DNA of 64,000 bases from an uncultured Collinsella sp. (GCA_900541245.1 UQIS01000004.1:10581-74580); one strand, 5' to 3'; shown: positions 37,264 to 47,092, counted from the first letter of the stretch. Notes: generated by a model from the sequence alone, not told the origin. A program made the numbers and translations.

Positions 37264-37920
37264 CTAGTACGTCAGATCGTGAGTTGCCTGAAACCAAACG
37301 ACGACACCTAAGACACGAAGGCGATGCCTGTCCAGAGTGATGTTGGGTTCTTCTGTCAAATAGGAATACGTTGACAGCGCAATCGTATTCCCTCGGATTT
37401 CATATCGCCGAATAACTATGGCCGATGCGTCTACCACCGCAACGACGGTGCATCCGTTCCATGGTTTAGCGACAGGATCGACCAGCAGAACGCAGCTTTG
37501 CGGATAGCAGCGTGACATGCTGCTGTTGTTCATCTGAACTAGAAAGCCTCCCGGGTGCCTTTCGAGAACGGGTCCTGGAACGAAGGTATGCCCACTTTTC
37601 TTAAGGCTAAAGCCACCGTTGCAGCGTACGATTTTATAGATCCCGCATTCTTCGTTTTGGGCAACGGTCGGGCTTTTTTCAGGCCGCGAGCTTAAGCCGG
37701 CAGAGGCAAGGCCGCTATTACTTGCGGCGAGCTCATCAAACGTTACATCAAAAAGCTCGGTCAGCTTATCGAGAGTCGACACCTTGACGGCGGTGTGTCC
37801 ACGTTCCCAACGACATACTGTTTCTTTGGTAACGCCGAGCATGTCGGCAAATTGCTGCTGCGTCAAGCCTTCGCGGATTCTAAGGCATTTAATGTTATCC
37901 CCTTGGGCCATGTTATTCAT
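37264..37920 (-). CDS. XRE helix-turn-helix regulator with S24 (LexA/CI-like) domain
   Basis: Regulator of about 218 residues. An XRE helix-turn-helix covers residues 9-60 (LRIREGLTQQQFADMLGVTKETVCRWERG). After a linker, the C-terminal 110 residues resemble the S24 peptidase/CI C-terminal fold, with the NNSSMSRCYP segment at the position of the catalytic serine and VVAVVDASAIVIRRY where LexA has its lysine strand; no clear catalytic lysine is seen, so autocleavage is doubtful. It overlaps the divergent-operon arcA copy 1 stop by eight bases and is cotranscribed with it, so it is the likely arginine-pathway regulator. The start could also be the ATG at 37911. Confidence 0.75.
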   Translation of the reverse strand: MNNMAQGDNIKCLRIREGLTQQQFADMLGVTKETVCRWERGHTAVKVSTLDKLTELFDVTFDELAASNSGLASAGLSSRPEKSPTVAQNEECGIYKIVRCNGGFSLKKSGHTFVPGPVLERHPGGFLVQMNNSSMSRCYPQSCVLLVDPVAKPWNGCTVVAVVDASAIVIRRYEIRGNTIALSTYSYLTEEPNITLDRHRLRVLGVVVWFQATHDLTY

Positions 37921-39160
37921 CACGCCTAAGTGGCAAGCACAAACAGTTGGGCCCGCCAAAGCCGTTTGTCAGCTCGTGTATGGAAATGGGAACAAGATCG
38001 ATTCCGGCCTGTTCAAGAGCAGCGTTCGTCGCTTGATTCTCTTCATAGACACAGACTTTGCCCGGTCGGAGGCACAGCACACTGGCTGCGTTATTCGTGC
38101 ACTCTTTTTCTGCCAAATTGGGATTAGATCCACCGCAGGGAATAAAACGAAGCTTGGGTATGCCGAGCGCGGCGGCCAGTGCCTCCTTGACTCCTTTTTC
38201 GACGGCGTGAATCTGGCAGAGATTCTCTGCTCGATTTCGCGTAATCTGATAAGAGCGAGATTCCGCGAGTAGCTGGGGGTCGACAACAAAAGTATCGTAG
38301 TCGACCCGGCTTAGGTACGTATCAAGATGGATACACAGGCTCCGTTCGGGTACCTCAATTGCCCATACGGCGTCGATGCTCGAGTCGGGATTCCACAGGA
38401 GGGTACGAGCGAGCATATCGATGGCTGCAGATTCGGTTCTCTGAGAGATGCCGACTGCGACATTATGAGCATCAAGATTGATGATATCGCCCCCTTCAAT
38501 ATGGAAGGTCGAATCGTGACGATAAAACGAGGGCGTGTCCTTGAAATTGGGATGGTATTTAAAAATCGTTTGGTAGAGCGCTACTTCGCGATTGCGCTCG
38601 GGCCAATACATGTGGTTGAAGGAGATGCCGGAGCCGATGGTGCTTACCGGGTCGCGCACGAACCACATGGTGTTTAATGGGCTAACGAGCAGCTCGTCAG
38701 GGGCATAGGCCTCGCCGGTTAATTCGGCGAGTCTGTCCCCGCCGTCGAAGCAGTATGTAACTTGTCCGTGGCGGATGCCGCCAATCGACGCCGAGACGAG
38801 CTCCTGCGCCGATCGGGTGTGTTCAAGATGCTCGCGGACTGCTTGCTGCAACTCGGCGCCAATCGCGCCGCATTCATCGACAAAGGAATCGACAAAAGAT
38901 GCTCGAGCTTCGGGGCACGAGTCAAGCGCTTCTATAAGAAGTTGGTCGAGATACAGAACCTCTACGCCTTCATGCTCGAGCACTGAGGTATAGGCATCAC
39001 ACTCAGCTAGGGCTCTATCCAAGTCAAATAGGCTGCTCGATGGTCTTAGGCTAAAAACTTGGCCAAAATGGCCTTCGGGATAGTTTTGGGTTTCGATACC
39101 GGGTCGATATAAAAGGGCCTGTTTAAGCTTACCGATTTCGCTGGTGACATGAATTGGCAT
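37913..39160 (-). CDS. arcA: Arginine deiminase, copy 1 (divergent)
   Basis: Hydrolyses arginine to citrulline and ammonia. 415 residues from the ATG at 39160, the usual length. Active-site elements include FVRDP, the FHIEGGD histidine/glutamate/aspartate loop, and the nucleophile Cys406 in GGPNCLCLPL. The C-terminal loop differs from copy 2 (GGPRCMTMPFWRE), and overall the two proteins are clearly diverged, so they are paralogues rather than a recent duplicate. It runs opposite to arcD-arcA-arcB-arcC and is followed by, and overlaps, the XRE/S24 regulator. Different substrate range or pH optimum is possible. Confidence 0.92.
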   Translation of the reverse strand: MPIHVTSEIGKLKQALLYRPGIETQNYPEGHFGQVFSLRPSSSLFDLDRALAECDAYTSVLEHEGVEVLYLDQLLIEALDSCPEARASFVDSFVDECGAIGAELQQAVREHLEHTRSAQELVSASIGGIRHGQVTYCFDGGDRLAELTGEAYAPDELLVSPLNTMWFVRDPVSTIGSGISFNHMYWPERNREVALYQTIFKYHPNFKDTPSFYRHDSTFHIEGGDIINLDAHNVAVGISQRTESAAIDMLARTLLWNPDSSIDAVWAIEVPERSLCIHLDTYLSRVDYDTFVVDPQLLAESRSYQITRNRAENLCQIHAVEKGVKEALAAALGIPKLRFIPCGGSNPNLAEKECTNNAASVLCLRPGKVCVYEENQATNAALEQAGIDLVPISIHELTNGFGGPNCLCLPLRRDE

Positions 39161-39279
39161 TAGAACGCTCGCTTTAATTCGGATGATGACTGATGTCAAT
39201 TATCGTTCTGCTGGGAGAAGTTTAAGTGAGTATGTTGTGGGTATCGGTGGACGGCTTAAGCTCTTGATTGAAAGTCACC

Positions 39280-39300
39280 AATTGATATAAAATATCAATT
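39280..39300. promoter_or_regulatory. Palindromic operator candidate between arcA and arcD
   Basis: AATTGATAT and ATATCAATT form a perfect nine-base palindrome around AAA in the divergent promoter region. A related half (TATATATCAAC) lies about 22 bases downstream and TTGATTG lies just upstream. It is a candidate site for the XRE/S24 regulator. Confidence 0.55.
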
Positions 39301-39456
39301 TAGTTCGATAATTGAGCTTATATATCAACTAAAGCCCGTCTGCCTTCTAATACTATCCATTCGCATAAATATCTAATGTCAACTGGCGTGAAAACCGAAT
39401 AATAAGGTTGCCGGCGAAAAGCTCGTATCGAAAACCTGCAAACTAAAGGAGGCATA

Positions 39457-40893
39457 ATGGCCGAAGTGCAAAAGAAACGTGGGCTACGAATTCCGCACGT
39501 CTACACCATTATCTTCATTCTCATGGTGTTGACCGCAGCTCTTACGTGGATCGTTCCCTCCGGCTCGTTTGAGAGGCAGGAGCTCAACGGACGCGAGGTC
39601 ACTGTTGCTGGAACATATGAGTCCGTTGAAAAGGTTTATGCGGACGAAGACGGCGCTGAGGTTGACCTGAAGCAAGGCCTGTTCGATGTGCTCGAGGCTC
39701 CTGCGGTGGGAATTCAGCAGGCAGTTGAGGTCGTTGCCTTTATTCTGATTGTCGGCGGATCCTTTCAGGTCATTACTGCCACTGGAGCTATCACCAGCGG
39801 CGTGGCGCGCATCGTTAAGAAGTTCAAGAGTAAAGACATCCTGATTATTCCGATTTTGATGGCGGTTTTTGCGCTGGGCGGTAGCACGTTCGGCATGGCG
39901 GAGGAGACCCTTCCATTTTTTGCCATCTTGCTGCCGATTGTTATGGCTATGGGATATGACTCCATTACGGCCTTTATGATCGTGTTCGTTGGCGCCCGTA
40001 TTGGCTATATCGCATCGACGGTCAACCCCTTCAATGTTTTGATTGCTCAGGGAATTCTGAATATCCAGGGTAATCCCCAGCTCTGGCTTCGCGTTGTTGC
40101 CCTTGTTGTGCTGACCGCCATCGCTATTGCCTGGGTCGTGTTGTACGCTCGAAGGGTGAAGAAGAACCCCGAGTCCTCGATTGCTTACGCTGATGATATC
40201 GAGAAGCGCAAAGAGCATGCATCAAATGACGAGCTGCTCGAAGCCGATTTCACCGGGCGCCAGAAGGCCGTAATCATCGTATTCGTGCTTGGAATCGTCG
40301 CCATTGTCTGGGGTCTTGTCACCCAGGGCTGGTATATGAACGAGATCTCTGCAGTCTTTATGGCTATGGCGCTCCTGTCTGGCATCGTATCGGGCATGAG
40401 CGAGAAGGAGATTGCTACAGAGTTTGTTAAGGGTTTGGGCGACTTTGTTTTCTCTGCGGTCGTGGTCGGTCTTGCTCGAGGCATTTTGGTTATCGCCAAC
40501 GATGGCTTGATTATCGATACGGTCCTAAACGCTCTTGCGACTGGCCTTGCCGGAATCCCCCCTGTTCTCTTTACCAGCATTTTGTATGTCGTTGACAACT
40601 TGCTTTCGATTCTGGTTCCCAGCTCTTCGGGCATCGCGGCGCTCACCATCCCCATCTTTGGGCCTCTGGTTGAGCTCATGGGGCTAAATCCAGAAGCTGC
40701 GGTTACTGGCCTTTCGATGGGATCTGCAGCGATGTCGCTGATTTCCCCCACCAGCGCAATGCTTGTCGCCGGTCTTGGTGTTTGCAAGATCTCTCTTGGC
40801 CAGTGGTGGCGAGTTTCCTGGAAGTTCTTCCTTGTGGTCAGTGCGGTCTGTCTCGTATTTACCGCGGTATCCGGTCTGCTTCCGATTGTCTAG
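39457..40893 (+). CDS. arcD: YfcC-family transporter, likely arginine/ornithine exchanger
   Basis: Integral membrane protein of 478 residues with about 12 hydrophobic segments. It belongs to the YfcC/ArcD2-like family (start RIPHVYTIIFILMVLTAALTW, GGSTFGMAEETLPFF, conserved STVNPFN and late SLISPTSAMLVAGL). Members of this family in streptococcal ADI operons exchange arginine for ornithine. AAGGAGG precedes the start. It leads the operon arcD-arcA-arcB-arcC, which supports the transport role; substrate is inference. Confidence 0.85.
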   Translation: MAEVQKKRGLRIPHVYTIIFILMVLTAALTWIVPSGSFERQELNGREVTVAGTYESVEKVYADEDGAEVDLKQGLFDVLEAPAVGIQQAVEVVAFILIVGGSFQVITATGAITSGVARIVKKFKSKDILIIPILMAVFALGGSTFGMAEETLPFFAILLPIVMAMGYDSITAFMIVFVGARIGYIASTVNPFNVLIAQGILNIQGNPQLWLRVVALVVLTAIAIAWVVLYARRVKKNPESSIAYADDIEKRKEHASNDELLEADFTGRQKAVIIVFVLGIVAIVWGLVTQGWYMNEISAVFMAMALLSGIVSGMSEKEIATEFVKGLGDFVFSAVVVGLARGILVIANDGLIIDTVLNALATGLAGIPPVLFTSILYVVDNLLSILVPSSSGIAALTIPIFGPLVELMGLNPEAAVTGLSMGSAAMSLISPTSAMLVAGLGVCKISLGQWWRVSWKFFLVVSAVCLVFTAVSGLLPIV

Positions 40894-40957
40894 CAAACGA
40901 AACGACAACTTTGTAAGCCATTGCAATAACAATTGAGCTCTAATCCAGAAAGGAACG

Positions 40958-42205
40958 ATGATGAGCAAAGGTCTGAACGTTCATAGCGAAATTGGTGCCC
41001 TCAAGAAGGTATGCGTGCACCGACCGGGCTTGGACCTGGTAAACATGAAGGCGGAGGATTTTGAGCGCGCCTGGATTCATGACGCGTTTTATCTCGAGTA
41101 TGCTCAGCGAGAGCATGACGAGTTTACTAATCTTCTTCGCGGTGCTGGCGCCGAGGTCGTTTATATGGAGGACTTGCTTGCCGAGACTTTCGATCAGGTT
41201 GAGGGTTCTCGTGCCGAGTTTATGAGCAAGTTCGTTCCCGAGGCCAAGATCGAGAACCTGGCGCTTCGTCAGGCAGTCGTGGAGAAGCTCGACTCCATCA
41301 AGGACAACAAAGAGTTTGTTCTTACCGCTATGGGCGGCCTCTACGTACGCGATCTCGAGATTCCGCATGTGAGCGGTTCCCTTGCGAGCATGGATAGCGA
41401 CGAGCTGAAGCCCGACGAAATGGTCTTGTTCCCGATGCCCGCCTCCTACTTCTCGCGTGATCCGATTGCTGTGGTCGGCAAGGGTGCGATGATGAACCGC
41501 ATGTACTGGCATCAGCGCAACCGTGAGGTCGTATTCTATGAGACGATCATGCGCCACCATCCTGATTATGCTGGGGCTCCGCTTTGGTACGACCACAATA
41601 GCGATTGGCATATCGAAGGCGGCGACGTTCTGAACATTAACGCCACCACGCTTGCAATCGGTATTTCCGAGCGTACCCAGACTGCAGCCATCGACCAGCT
41701 TGCCAAGAATCTGTTCTGGGGCACGGGAGAGTCCGAGATCGAGCAGGTATTTGCCATCAAGATTCCCCACGGCTATGCCTATATGCATCTTGATACGGTT
41801 TGTACTCAGGTCGATTACGATAAGTTTACCGTCTACCCCGGTATCTACGAGACGCTTCGTGCCTATCGACTCACCAAGGGCGATTCGGATGGCGAGGTCT
41901 GTATCGAGGAGATCGAGGGAACGATTCAGCAGATTCTTGAAATGGCAACCGGTATCGACCATATCACGATGATCGAATGCGGTGCCGGCGATCCGATCGA
42001 GGCATCCCGTGAGCAGTGGAACGATGGTTCCAACACGCTTGCTGTTGCGCCGGGTAAGGTGTGCGTCTATGAGCGCAACGTTGTTACCAATGATGCGCTT
42101 TATAAGGCGGGCGTTGAGCTGCTGGTTGCTCCTTCCGAAGAGCTGTCTCGTGGTCGTGGTGGCCCGCGCTGCATGACCATGCCGTTCTGGCGCGAAGAGA
42201 TTTAA
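40958..42205 (+). CDS. arcA: Arginine deiminase, copy 2
   Basis: Canonical arginine deiminase of 415 residues, with FSRDP, the WHIEGGDVLNI loop, THLD-equivalent YMHLDTVCTQVD and catalytic Cys405 in RGRGGPRCMTMPFWRE. Two consecutive ATG codons are available; the second (40961) has better spacing from AGGA. It is downstream of arcD (64 bp) and upstream of arcB, forming the main operon. It is presumably the principal deiminase, copy 1 being an accessory one. Confidence 0.95.
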   Translation: MMSKGLNVHSEIGALKKVCVHRPGLDLVNMKAEDFERAWIHDAFYLEYAQREHDEFTNLLRGAGAEVVYMEDLLAETFDQVEGSRAEFMSKFVPEAKIENLALRQAVVEKLDSIKDNKEFVLTAMGGLYVRDLEIPHVSGSLASMDSDELKPDEMVLFPMPASYFSRDPIAVVGKGAMMNRMYWHQRNREVVFYETIMRHHPDYAGAPLWYDHNSDWHIEGGDVLNINATTLAIGISERTQTAAIDQLAKNLFWGTGESEIEQVFAIKIPHGYAYMHLDTVCTQVDYDKFTVYPGIYETLRAYRLTKGDSDGEVCIEEIEGTIQQILEMATGIDHITMIECGAGDPIEASREQWNDGSNTLAVAPGKVCVYERNVVTNDALYKAGVELLVAPSEELSRGRGGPRCMTMPFWREEI

Positions 42206-42290
42206 TTTCGTTCTGGTCCGAGATGTGCGGATGCACGTTCTTCGCGCGCCGCGCACTCATCAATTAGGTTAATAATGAAAGGAACCTATC

Positions 42291-43298
42291 ATGGCACTGA
42301 ATCTTTCTGGTCGTAGTTTTCTGACCCTGCTTGATTTCACTACCGAGGAGATCGAGTATATGCTCGAGCTTTCGAGGGACTTTAAGAATCTCAAGCGCAT
42401 GGGCGCTCCTCATCGTTATCTTGAGGGCAAGAACATCGTTCTGCTGTTTGAAAAGACTTCGACGCGTACGCGCTGCGCTTTCGAGGTGGGCGGTATGGAT
42501 CTCGGCTTAGGTGTAACCTACCTTGACCCCGGTTCGTCGCAGATGGGCAAAAAGGAGTCCATTGAGGATACCGCCCGCGTGCTTGGTCGCATGTACGACG
42601 GTATCGAGTATCGCGGCTCTGACCAGTCCATTGTTGAGGAGCTTGCCGATAAAGCCGGCGTTCCCGTGTGGAATGGTCTCACCAATGAGTATCACCCGAC
42701 CCAGGCTTTGGCGGACATCCTTACGATGCGCGAGGAATTCGGCGACACGCGTGGCCTCAAGCTGACCTATCTCGGCAAGGAGCAGGGCAATGTAAGCGAT
42801 TCCCTCATGGTGATCTGCGCCAAGCTCGGCATCAACTTCTGCTCTTGTGGTCCGAAAGGCGACGTTGAGGGCGCTACCCACTTTGATCCCGAGCTGCTTG
42901 AGACTTGCCAGAAGATCGCCGAGGAAAATGGCTGCACCATTCAGCTTACTGACAACATCGATGAAGGCGTAAAGGATGCCGATGTTATTTACACCGATGT
43001 CTGGGTTGGCATGGGCCAGGCTGAGGAGCTCTGGAAGAGCCGTATCAAGCTGCTCTCCCCGTACCGCGTAACCTCGGAGGTCATGGCGAAGGCAAACCCC
43101 AACGCTATCTTCATGCATTGTCTCCCGAGCTTCCATGATACCAAGACCACCATCGGAGCGGAAATCGCGGAGAAGTTCGGCGTAACCGAGATGGAGGTCA
43201 CCGACGAGGTCTTCGAGTCCGATAAGTCTCGCGTTTTCCAAGAGGCAGAGAACCGCATGCATACCATTAAAGCCGTGATGTACGCTACTCTTCGATAA
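42291..43298 (+). CDS. arcB: Ornithine carbamoyltransferase (catabolic)
   Basis: Phosphorolyses citrulline to ornithine and carbamoyl phosphate in this pathway. 335 residues with the carbamoyl-phosphate motif STRTR ([15 protein letters not shown]), [19 protein letters not shown] and the ornithine-binding HCLPSFHD (commonly HCLPAFHD). GAAAGGAAC precedes the ATG. It lies between arcA copy 2 and arcC copy 2, with a ten-base gap to the latter. Confidence 0.96.
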   Translation: MALNLSGRSFLTLLDFTTEEIEYMLELSRDFKNLKRMGAPHRYLEGKNIVLLFEKTSTRTRCAFEVGGMDLGLGVTYLDPGSSQMGKKESIEDTARVLGRMYDGIEYRGSDQSIVEELADKAGVPVWNGLTNEYHPTQALADILTMREEFGDTRGLKLTYLGKEQGNVSDSLMVICAKLGINFCSCGPKGDVEGATHFDPELLETCQKIAEENGCTIQLTDNIDEGVKDADVIYTDVWVGMGQAEELWKSRIKLLSPYRVTSEVMAKANPNAIFMHCLPSFHDTKTTIGAEIAEKFGVTEMEVTDEVFESDKSRVFQEAENRMHTIKAVMYATLR

Positions 43299-43308
43299 GG
43301 AGGCACGC

Positions 43309-44271
43309 ATGTCCAAACCCTACGGCAAGCCCGATCGTATTGTCGTCGCCCTTGGCGGCAACGCCCTCGGCAACAACCCCGTCGAGCAGATCGAGGCCGT
43401 GAGCAACACCGCCCACGCTCTCCTCGGTCTCATCGAGCAGGGCAATGAGATCATCATCACCCACGGCAACGGCCCGCAGGTCGGCATGATCCAGAACGCC
43501 TTCGCCGCTGCCCACGACGCCATCGGCACCCCCGAGATGCCGCTGCCCGAGTGCGGCGCCATGTCCCAGGGCTACATTGGTTATCACCTGCAGCAGGGCA
43601 TCGGCCGCGAGATGCATAAGCGCTATAAGCGTTGGCACGCCGCCACCGTCGTCACCCAGATCGAGTGCGACCCGGATGATCCCGCGTTCAAGAACCCGAC
43701 CAAGCCGATCGGCCCCTTCTACACCGAGGAGCAGGCCAAGGAGTTCATGGCCGAGGATCCCTCCAAGGTCTTCGTCGAGGATTCCGGCCGCGGCTGGCGT
43801 CGCGTCGTCGCCTCCCCCGATCCCAAGAAGATCGTCGAGGCCGACTCCATCCTCAACCTGCTCGACAACGAGTTCATCGTCATCGCCTGCGGTGGCGGCG
43901 GCATCCCCGTCGTCCGCGACTACGAGAACAAGGGCTGCTACAAGGGCGTTCCCGCCGTCATCGACAAGGACCTGGGCGGCGAGCTGTTGGCCGAGGACTG
44001 CGACGCTGACGTTCTGTTCCTGCTGACCGCCGTTGAGCATGTCGCCATCAACTTTGGCAAGCCCAACCAGGAGGAGCTCGAGGACCTCACCGCCGACGAG
44101 GCCGAGCGCCTGGCCGACGAGGGCCAGTTCGGCAAGGGTTCCATGGAGCCCAAGGTTCGCGCTGCCATCAAGTTCGCCCGTTCCCGCAAGGGCCGCACCT
44201 GCATCATCGGCGCCCTGGACAAGGCCGCCGAGACCATGGCCGGCCTCTCCGGTACCCGCATCCACGAGTAG
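43309..44271 (+). CDS. arcC: Carbamate kinase, copy 2
   Basis: 320-residue carbamate kinase, last gene of the ADI operon. The protein differs from copy 1 only at residue 6 (Tyr for Leu) in the comparison I could make. The DNA matches from about codon 7 onward. The first 20 bases differ, as do the upstream regions: this copy uses AAGGAGG within the operon. Conserved THGNGPQVG and ACGGGG motifs are intact. Confidence 0.95.
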   Translation: MSKPYGKPDRIVVALGGNALGNNPVEQIEAVSNTAHALLGLIEQGNEIIITHGNGPQVGMIQNAFAAAHDAIGTPEMPLPECGAMSQGYIGYHLQQGIGREMHKRYKRWHAATVVTQIECDPDDPAFKNPTKPIGPFYTEEQAKEFMAEDPSKVFVEDSGRGWRRVVASPDPKKIVEADSILNLLDNEFIVIACGGGGIPVVRDYENKGCYKGVPAVIDKDLGGELLAEDCDADVLFLLTAVEHVAINFGKPNQEELEDLTADEAERLADEGQFGKGSMEPKVRAAIKFARSRKGRTCIIGALDKAAETMAGLSGTRIHE

Positions 44272-44336
44272 TCTCTACTCTGTTGCCTCTCTCGTGGGCG
44301 CCAGGCAAAGCGCCCACAAACTAGCCTCTCTTCATG

Positions 44337-44370
44337 AGCCCCGCAGTCCGCTCCGACTGCGGGGCTTTTG
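44337..44370 (+). terminator. Terminator of the ADI operon
   Basis: AGCCCCGCAG / CTGCGGGGCT stem and T-run identical to that after arcC copy 1, with one loop base changed. Confidence 0.85.
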
Positions 44371-44378
44371 CTATTCAC

Positions 44379-44530
44379 CTAGTCATTGGGGACAAACCCG
44401 GCACTTGGGGACGGTCCTTTCCTGCCGGCAGCTTGGGACAGTCCTTAATAGTCATTGGGGACGTTCTTAAACGACTAGCCAAACAAGAACGTCCCCAACG
44501 ACTACTCATTTAAGTCTGTCCCCAATGACT
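44379..44530. repeat. Composite GGGGAC repeat with 19-bp inverted arms
   Basis: Several units are strung together: AGTCATTGGGGACAAACC, CACTTGGGGACGGTCC with CCGGCAG, GGGACAGTCCTTAA, then arms 44450-44468 and 44485-44503 that pair over 19 bases with one mismatch (AGTCATTGGGGACGTTCTT on the left). It ends with ATTTAAGTCTGTCCCCAATGACTG, also found at 50420 and 50725. Confidence 0.65.
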
Positions 44531-44704
44531 GCCCAATGGCTGGGAAGGCGCATCCCACACCGACGCATTGCCTTCGGGCCCTTTCCCCAGGCTCTCCATA
44601 GCTCAGCTGGACTCCCCGCAACCTGTTCCGAGTTGGCGGAACGAGCGCGACGTGGAGTGTCATTCTTTACCGCGTTAGACTAGACGCAGGGAAAGGAGGA
44701 GGAC
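44531..44704. other. Promoter region of the PTS regulator
   Basis: No gene. GTTCCG and CGGAAC form a perfect inverted repeat at 44625-44642 with a six-base centre, a possible regulator site. GGAAAGGAGGA precedes the ATG at 44705. Confidence 0.4.
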
Positions 44705-46600
44705 ATGGATGCTCGCGTCAAGCAGCTTGTAAATATGATCGAGGACGCTCAGCCTGTCGCTGTCGCGGTACTTGCCAAGCGTCTCGAGGTAAGCGAGCGC
44801 GCCGTGAGAAACTATATCCATCGCGCAAACGACAACCTTGCAGGGGTTGCACGCATCGTTGGCAGCAAGGGGCAGTATCGTATCGATGTTGCACGTGCAG
44901 ATGAGCTTGCTCGCTTGCTAGACGGTGCGGCTCTGGCCCATCCGGGCATTCCTGATACGCGCGACGGCCGTGTGTCCTTCCTTCTTAACGACCTCCTCAT
45001 GCGGTCCCAGTGGGTGACGATTGAGGAGTATGCGGATTTACTCTACGTTTCGGCGCGAACTCTGTCCAATGACATGCGTCTGGTAGAGCAGAAACTCGCC
45101 CAATTTGACTTAACGCTCGAAAAGCGCCCACGCTACGGAATCCGCGTTGCGGGCGGGGAGTCGCAGCGGCGCCTGTGCCTGGCCTCGCTGGTGAGGCCCG
45201 TGTTGCCCGACACCGACGATGCAAAGCTCGCCGAGCGCCTGCGGGCCATCGCCGCATGTGTGGACGATGCTCTGACGGCCTCGCCCGTCACGGTGAGCTC
45301 GCTGGCATCCCGCAATCTCATCATGCATCTTTACATTGCTCTTGGCCGCATCGAGCAGGGCTGCTATGTCCCAGCTGCAGAATCGGACGTTCAAAAACTG
45401 GAGGGAACGCGCGAATACGCCGCGGCTTTCCAGATTGCCGCAAACATCAAGGATGCCCTGGGCGTGAGCATGCCCCGAGAAGAGGTTGCCTTTATCGCAA
45501 TCCATTTGCTCGGCAGGGGCACGGGCGTGCCCGAGAAGGGCTCTGCCGTTATCTCGGACGAGATGTGGGAGATTGCTTCCGAGATGGTACGTGCGGTCAA
45601 CGATGAGTTTAGGTTTGACTTTAGCGGCGATCTTGAACTTCGCATGAACCTTGCTCGGCATATCGGCCCTCTGGGCTATCGCCTTGAATATCACATGCAT
45701 ATGGATAACCCCATGCTGTCCGATATCAAGACGAGGTTTCCGTTGGCCTATTCGATGGCAGCTGGCACCTCGCAGGTACTCGAGCGTCATTTTGGCAGCC
45801 AGCCCTCTGATGAAGAGCTCGGCTACATCGCCATGGCATTTGCCCTGGCCCTCGAGCAGCAAGCCGACCAGCCGCGTCGCAAACGCATCCTGATCGTGTG
45901 CGCCTCGGGAGCGGGAAGCGCCCGTATGCTCGAGCACCAGTACCGCAAGCAGTTTGGCATGTATATCGATTCGATTGAGACATGCGATGTCGCCCGCGTG
46001 GGAACGTTCGATTTTTCGCATATCGACTACGTGTTCACAACGGTGCCGCTCAACGTCAAGTTGCCCGTGCCCGTCCGCGAGGCCGATTTCTTCTTGGAGA
46101 CGAGCGATGTCAACGCTATCCGCAAGGTGCTGAGCGACGACACTGCGCAATCGGACTCCGTGAGCTCTTTCTTTAGCCGTGCCCTGTTCTTCAACCGCGT
46201 TGAGGCGTCGTCGAAGCAGGCCGTTCTCCGATATCTCTCCGAGCGCGCCGTCGAGAGCGGCCGTGTCGATGCCCAGTTTGCCCAAGAGGTCGCCGAGCGC
46301 GAGAGCGCGAGCGCCACCTCGTTTGGCAATGGGGTAGCCATGCCCCATGGGATGCATCCCTTGAGCGCCGAGGCCTTTGTTACCGTGGGCCTGCTCGAAC
46401 ATCCCATTCTTTGGGACGAATACGGCCATGAGGTCGATATCGTCTTTATGGTGTCGTTTGCCCGGTCGGGCGGCGATGAGGCGCGGATCTTGAGCTCACT
46501 GCTCGCCGAGATCTTTATGGACCGCCAGGGGGTCGAGCGCCTACGCGAGCGCCGGTCCTGGCATGAGCTGATGGCGCTTGTGCAAGCGCATACGGCTTAA
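44705..46600 (+). CDS. PRD-containing PTS-responsive transcriptional activator (LicR/BglG type)
   Basis: Regulator of 631 residues. Two N-terminal helix-turn-helix regions (about 5-55, with VSERAVRNYIHRA, and 90-150 with VSARTLSNDMRL), two PTS regulation domains (about 190-385, histidines in MHLYIALGR, IHLLGRG, HIGPLGYRL), an EIIB-like domain (about 398-480, RILIVCASGAGSARML) and an EIIA-like domain (about 490-630, GNGVAMPHGM). This is the DNA-binding activator layout of LicR/MtlR, as opposed to the short RNA-binding BglG. It lies directly upstream of the cellobiose PTS genes on the same strand and should activate them when EIIB is dephosphorylated. Confidence 0.9.
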   Translation: MDARVKQLVNMIEDAQPVAVAVLAKRLEVSERAVRNYIHRANDNLAGVARIVGSKGQYRIDVARADELARLLDGAALAHPGIPDTRDGRVSFLLNDLLMRSQWVTIEEYADLLYVSARTLSNDMRLVEQKLAQFDLTLEKRPRYGIRVAGGESQRRLCLASLVRPVLPDTDDAKLAERLRAIAACVDDALTASPVTVSSLASRNLIMHLYIALGRIEQGCYVPAAESDVQKLEGTREYAAAFQIAANIKDALGVSMPREEVAFIAIHLLGRGTGVPEKGSAVISDEMWEIASEMVRAVNDEFRFDFSGDLELRMNLARHIGPLGYRLEYHMHMDNPMLSDIKTRFPLAYSMAAGTSQVLERHFGSQPSDEELGYIAMAFALALEQQADQPRRKRILIVCASGAGSARMLEHQYRKQFGMYIDSIETCDVARVGTFDFSHIDYVFTTVPLNVKLPVPVREADFFLETSDVNAIRKVLSDDTAQSDSVSSFFSRALFFNRVEASSKQAVLRYLSERAVESGRVDAQFAQEVAERESASATSFGNGVAMPHGMHPLSAEAFVTVGLLEHPILWDEYGHEVDIVFMVSFARSGGDEARILSSLLAEIFMDRQGVERLRERRSWHELMALVQAHTA

Positions 46601-46719
46601 GACTTCTTTTGTCGATGACCCTGTCAGTCTACCTGCAATAAACCTCGAGGATTGCGGGCGGGAGATAGGCGTTTCGAATATTCAAGTACAAACCAAACAT
46701 CACGGGAGAGGAGACCGTT

Positions 46720-47046
46720 ATGGACGATCAGGGAACCGAGATGGTTTCGTTTCAGCTGGTCGCTGCAGCGGGAGAGGCACGCAGCCTTGCCTTCGAAGCC
46801 CTTGAAAAGGCAAAGGCGGGGGATTTTGACGCCGCCGCCAAACTCATGAAGCAGTCAAAGGATGCGGGAATCAAGGCTCACCACATCCAAACGCAGCTGC
46901 TTTCGACTGAGGCAGCGGGCGAGCATCTGTCGGTGGATGTGTTGCTGGTCCATGCTCAGGACCACCTCATGTGCTCCATGCTTGCTCAGGAGCTCGTGCA
47001 GGAGCTGATCTGCCTGTATGAGCGCACTGCAACCAAGAACGCCTAG
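46720..47046 (+). CDS. PTS lactose/cellobiose-family EIIA
   Basis: Phosphocarrier of 108 residues, all-helical trimeric EIIA family. The active-site histidine is His78 in SVDVLLVHAQDHLM, and a conserved basic/Gln-rich helix (AHHIQTQLL) precedes it. GGAGAGGAG lies before the start. It passes phosphate from HPr to the EIIB encoded next. Confidence 0.92.
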   Translation: MDDQGTEMVSFQLVAAAGEARSLAFEALEKAKAGDFDAAAKLMKQSKDAGIKAHHIQTQLLSTEAAGEHLSVDVLLVHAQDHLMCSMLAQELVQELICLYERTATKNA

Positions 47047-47092
47047 CGGCGTGCGGTGACTATCCAACCAATCAATGCGAAGGGAATCCCTT

